6,354 bases of DNA from CAYNYM01 sp049366815 (GTDB lineage Bacteria > Desulfobacterota > DSM-4660 > Desulfatiglandales > HGW-15), in contig JBMNCO010000102.1 in the NCBI GenBank assembly GCA_049366815.1, forward strand, positions 1 to 6,354. Reading direction: 5' to 3'. Every line of letters begins with the position of its first letter. The first letter of the stretch is position 1. The notes under the pieces were generated by a model. That model was not told the origin of the DNA. It made no database searches and saw nothing but the letters and a program-made list of their open reading frames with translations. Positions 4,265-6,354 of the stretch are shown here, piece after piece. Both the position numbers and the translations under genes were made by a program.

Positions 4265-6301
4265 ATGAAAAAAATCGGTATTATCGGCGCTGGCAACATG
4301 GGAGCAGGCATCGTTCAGAAAACGGCCCAAGAGGGGCTTTCGGTCGTCATGGTCGACATCAAACCCGAATTCGTGGACAAAGGGATCAACACCATAAAGA
4401 CAACGCTGCAGGAGGCCGTAGACCGCAAGATCCTGAAACCCCAGAAGGTGGACGAGGTCTTGGGGCGCATCCAGGGGACTACGAACCTTGCAGACGTCAA
4501 GGACTGCGATCTTGTCATTGAGGCCGTATTCGAAGACATGAACGTAAAGAAAAACCTCTTCAAGGACCTTGACGCAATCTGTGGACCCCAAACCATCCTG
4601 GCCACAAACACCTCGTCCTTTTCCGTCAATGAGATGGCCGAGGCCACCAAACGCCCCGACCGTTTTGTGGGGCTTCATTTCTTCTATCATCCGGCCAAGA
4701 ACAGGCTTCTCGAGATCATCCCGGGGACAAAGACCTCAGCGCAAACCGTCGAGGTCTGCAAGCAGTACTCCCAACTGACGGGAAAGACCGACATCCTGGT
4801 CTATGACTCCCCCGGTTTTGCAGTCAACCGGTTCTTCACACCCCTCAACAATGAGGCCTTCCGATTGCTGGAGGAGGGCGTCGCCAACATTCCAACCATT
4901 GATCAGGCCGGGAAAGATGCATTGGGCGTAGGCATGGGGCCCTTTCTGCTCGTAAACGTCACGGGCGTCCCCATCGCCCTCCATGCGCAGAACACATTGT
5001 ACGAAAAACTGGGCCCCTTTTATAAGCCTGCCGAAATTCTCAAGAAACAGGTCGAGACAGGAAAGGACTGGGATCTGGAGGGAGAAGTGGAAAATGACAA
5101 GCTGGAAGCGGTCCGTGAGCGGCTTCTGGGGTCCGTCTTCTTCACCAGCACATCCCTGCTGGCCGAGGGCGTTACGGATATCTCCGATATTGACCTGGGC
5201 GCCAAGGTGGGCCTTCGCTGGAAGATGGGCCCGTTCGAACTCATGAACAAGGTCGGCATCGACAAGGCCTACGAGATGGTCGAAAAACTGCTCAGGCCCT
5301 GGCCGGACATCAAGGTACCCGAGGCCCTTGCACAACAAAAGAGCAAAGGCGAGCCATGGCAGATCCCCTTCGTAAAATACACCCGGGACGGCGACCTGGG
5401 CCGGGTCACCATTTCAAGGCCCGATGCCCTGAACGCCTTGAACGGTACCGTCGTCAAACAGTTGGAAGAGGCCTTTGTCAAGGCCGAATCCGATCCGGAC
5501 ACCCGGGCCGTTATCCTTGATGCCGCCGGGAAGGCCTTTGTGGCAGGCGCGGACATCGGTTTTTTTATCGACTGCATCAACAACAACCGCATTGAAGACA
5601 ACGTCGAATTCACCACCTACGGACAGGAGGTCTTCCAGCGGATCGATGACTGCAAAAAACTGGTGGTGGCCAAAGTGGGGGGCCTGGCCCTGGGCGGCGG
5701 ATTTGAATATGCCTGCTCCGCCGACGTGATTGTGGCCACGCCCAAGGCGGTCATGGGATTCCCCGAAACGGGAATCGGCATCTACCCGGGCCTGGGCGGG
5801 ACGCAGCGTCCAAGCCGTTATGTCGGGAAGGAACTGGCCAAGTACCTGGTCTTCACGGGCCGCATCATTTCAGCGGAAGAGGCCGAAAGCATCGGCCTTG
5901 TCGATTATGTCTTCACCCCGGAGGAGATCGAGGGCAGGATCAGGGCCATGATCGCCGACGGGACACTCGTCCCCAATAAGGGGAAAAAAGACGGGGAACT
6001 GCCGGAGGAGTGGCGGAAGATCAAGGCCCTCTTTGCCGATGAAAACATCCCGGGTCTGCTGGAGGGCAAGTTCCTCGACAGTGATGATCCCGTTGCGGCC
6101 AAGACCGCGAAAATGCTTGCCAACAAGGCACCCATCGCCCTGAGGCTCACCAATCAGATCATGGATGAGGGTTATGAAAAGCCCATGGCCGAGGCAACCA
6201 AACTGGAATTGGCGCACCTTATGGAGATCTTTTCCACAAAGGACGCCCTGACAGGCCTCTTGAGCGTCGGAAAGGCAAGACCCGTGTTTGAAGGCAAATA
6301 G
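4265..6301 (+). CDS. Fused 3-hydroxyacyl-CoA dehydrogenase / enoyl-CoA hydratase
   Basis: This bifunctional beta-oxidation enzyme hydrates enoyl-CoA and oxidises the 3-hydroxyacyl-CoA with NAD+ (or runs the reverse). The 678 residues begin with a Rossmann fold, GAGNMG at 8-13. Dehydrogenase catalytic residues are Ser117/118 (NTSS), His138, Glu150 and Asn188; the His-Glu and His-Asn spacings of 12 and 50 equal those of the human enzyme. Two HCDH C-terminal repeats follow (about 185-285 and 290-345). The hydratase half starts near 366. It has oxyanion-hole stretches AGAD (427-430) and GGG (477-479), and both acid-base glutamates, Glu481 and Glu501, with the canonical 20-residue spacing. Domain order is the reverse of FadB and resembles archaeal crotonyl-CoA hydratase/3-hydroxybutyryl-CoA dehydrogenases. 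The usual HFFNP is HFFYHP here. The start at 4265 has GGAGG 8 nt upstream and begins right at the Rossmann strand; a TTG at 4235 would add ten non-conserved residues. No thiolase domain is present. Chain-length preference cannot be read. Confidence 0.93.
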   Translation: MKKIGIIGAGNMGAGIVQKTAQEGLSVVMVDIKPEFVDKGINTIKTTLQEAVDRKILKPQKVDEVLGRIQGTTNLADVKDCDLVIEAVFEDMNVKKNLFKDLDAICGPQTILATNTSSFSVNEMAEATKRPDRFVGLHFFYHPAKNRLLEIIPGTKTSAQTVEVCKQYSQLTGKTDILVYDSPGFAVNRFFTPLNNEAFRLLEEGVANIPTIDQAGKDALGVGMGPFLLVNVTGVPIALHAQNTLYEKLGPFYKPAEILKKQVETGKDWDLEGEVENDKLEAVRERLLGSVFFTSTSLLAEGVTDISDIDLGAKVGLRWKMGPFELMNKVGIDKAYEMVEKLLRPWPDIKVPEALAQQKSKGEPWQIPFVKYTRDGDLGRVTISRPDALNALNGTVVKQLEEAFVKAESDPDTRAVILDAAGKAFVAGADIGFFIDCINNNRIEDNVEFTTYGQEVFQRIDDCKKLVVAKVGGLALGGGFEYACSADVIVATPKAVMGFPETGIGIYPGLGGTQRPSRYVGKELAKYLVFTGRIISAEEAESIGLVDYVFTPEEIEGRIRAMIADGTLVPNKGKKDGELPEEWRKIKALFADENIPGLLEGKFLDSDDPVAAKTAKMLANKAPIALRLTNQIMDEGYEKPMAEATKLELAHLMEIFSTKDALTGLLSVGKARPVFEGK

Positions 6302-6354
6302 ATTTGAAACAATTGGTGTCCAAAACAAGTCTATCTTTTGCACGGGACAGTGTT
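6302..6354. other. Non-coding tail at the window edge
   Basis: The 53 bases after the stop codon contain no ORF start with a ribosome site and no hairpin followed by a T-run. A downstream gene, if co-transcribed, would begin outside the window. Confidence 0.5.

Noticed and set aside
5870..6343. A minus-strand frame opposite the hydratase domain
   Set aside because: It is antisense to sequence that encodes conserved hydratase residues and has no family features.
6317..6349. TGTCC/GGACA arms after the dehydrogenase/hydratase gene
   Set aside because: The stem is only 5 bp with a 23-nt loop and no T-run, so it is not a credible terminator.

Overview
The window looks like chromosome of a GC-rich, probably anaerobic Deltaproteobacterium in the broad sense (Desulfobacterota). 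That placement is an inference. It rests on a stand-alone hydroxyacyl-CoA dehydrogenase/enoyl-CoA hydratase fusion of the type common in sulfate reducers and syntrophs, on a Vibrio PanP-like decarboxylase next to nadA, and on a four-helix-bundle (23S rRNA intervening-sequence type) ORF remnant. No RNA gene or CRISPR array is visible.

Left edge (1-323): a 269-bp mobile element at 37-305. It has imperfect terminal inverted repeats of about 30 bp beginning GTAACT, and it is bounded exactly by an 8-bp direct repeat, AAACGGAG, at 29-36 and 306-313. GTAA ends with an 8-bp duplication are the hallmark of IS66-family transposition, but the element encodes no transposase. Its only plausible ORF (98-247) is a 49-codon, internally deleted remnant of a four-helix-bundle protein. 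It sits 10 bp past the stop codon of nudC.

Middle (324-3861, minus strand): a compact three-gene operon in the order nadA, panP-like, nudC. NadA (quinolinate synthase) makes the pyridine ring of NAD from iminoaspartate and dihydroxyacetone phosphate. The second gene resembles the PLP-dependent aspartate 1-decarboxylase PanP, which makes beta-alanine for pantothenate and CoA. The third is a zinc-ribbon Nudix NAD(H) diphosphatase. The operon therefore joins two aspartate-linked cofactor pathways with an enzyme of NAD turnover or NAD-cap removal. The gaps are 23 bp (nadA to panP) and 20 bp (panP to nudC, or a 4-bp GTGA overlap if the upstream GTG is used).

Divergent control region (3862-4264): about 400 bp without genes. 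It holds a candidate sigma70 promoter and a hairpin-rich leader for nadA on the minus strand. On the plus strand it holds a candidate promoter, an 18-bp TetR-like operator and a second 10-bp palindrome in front of the beta-oxidation gene.

Right part (4265-6301, plus strand): a 678-residue bifunctional protein with an N-terminal 3-hydroxyacyl-CoA dehydrogenase half and a C-terminal enoyl-CoA hydratase half, the reverse of the FadB order. All recognised catalytic residues are present in both halves. The last 53 bases show no gene.
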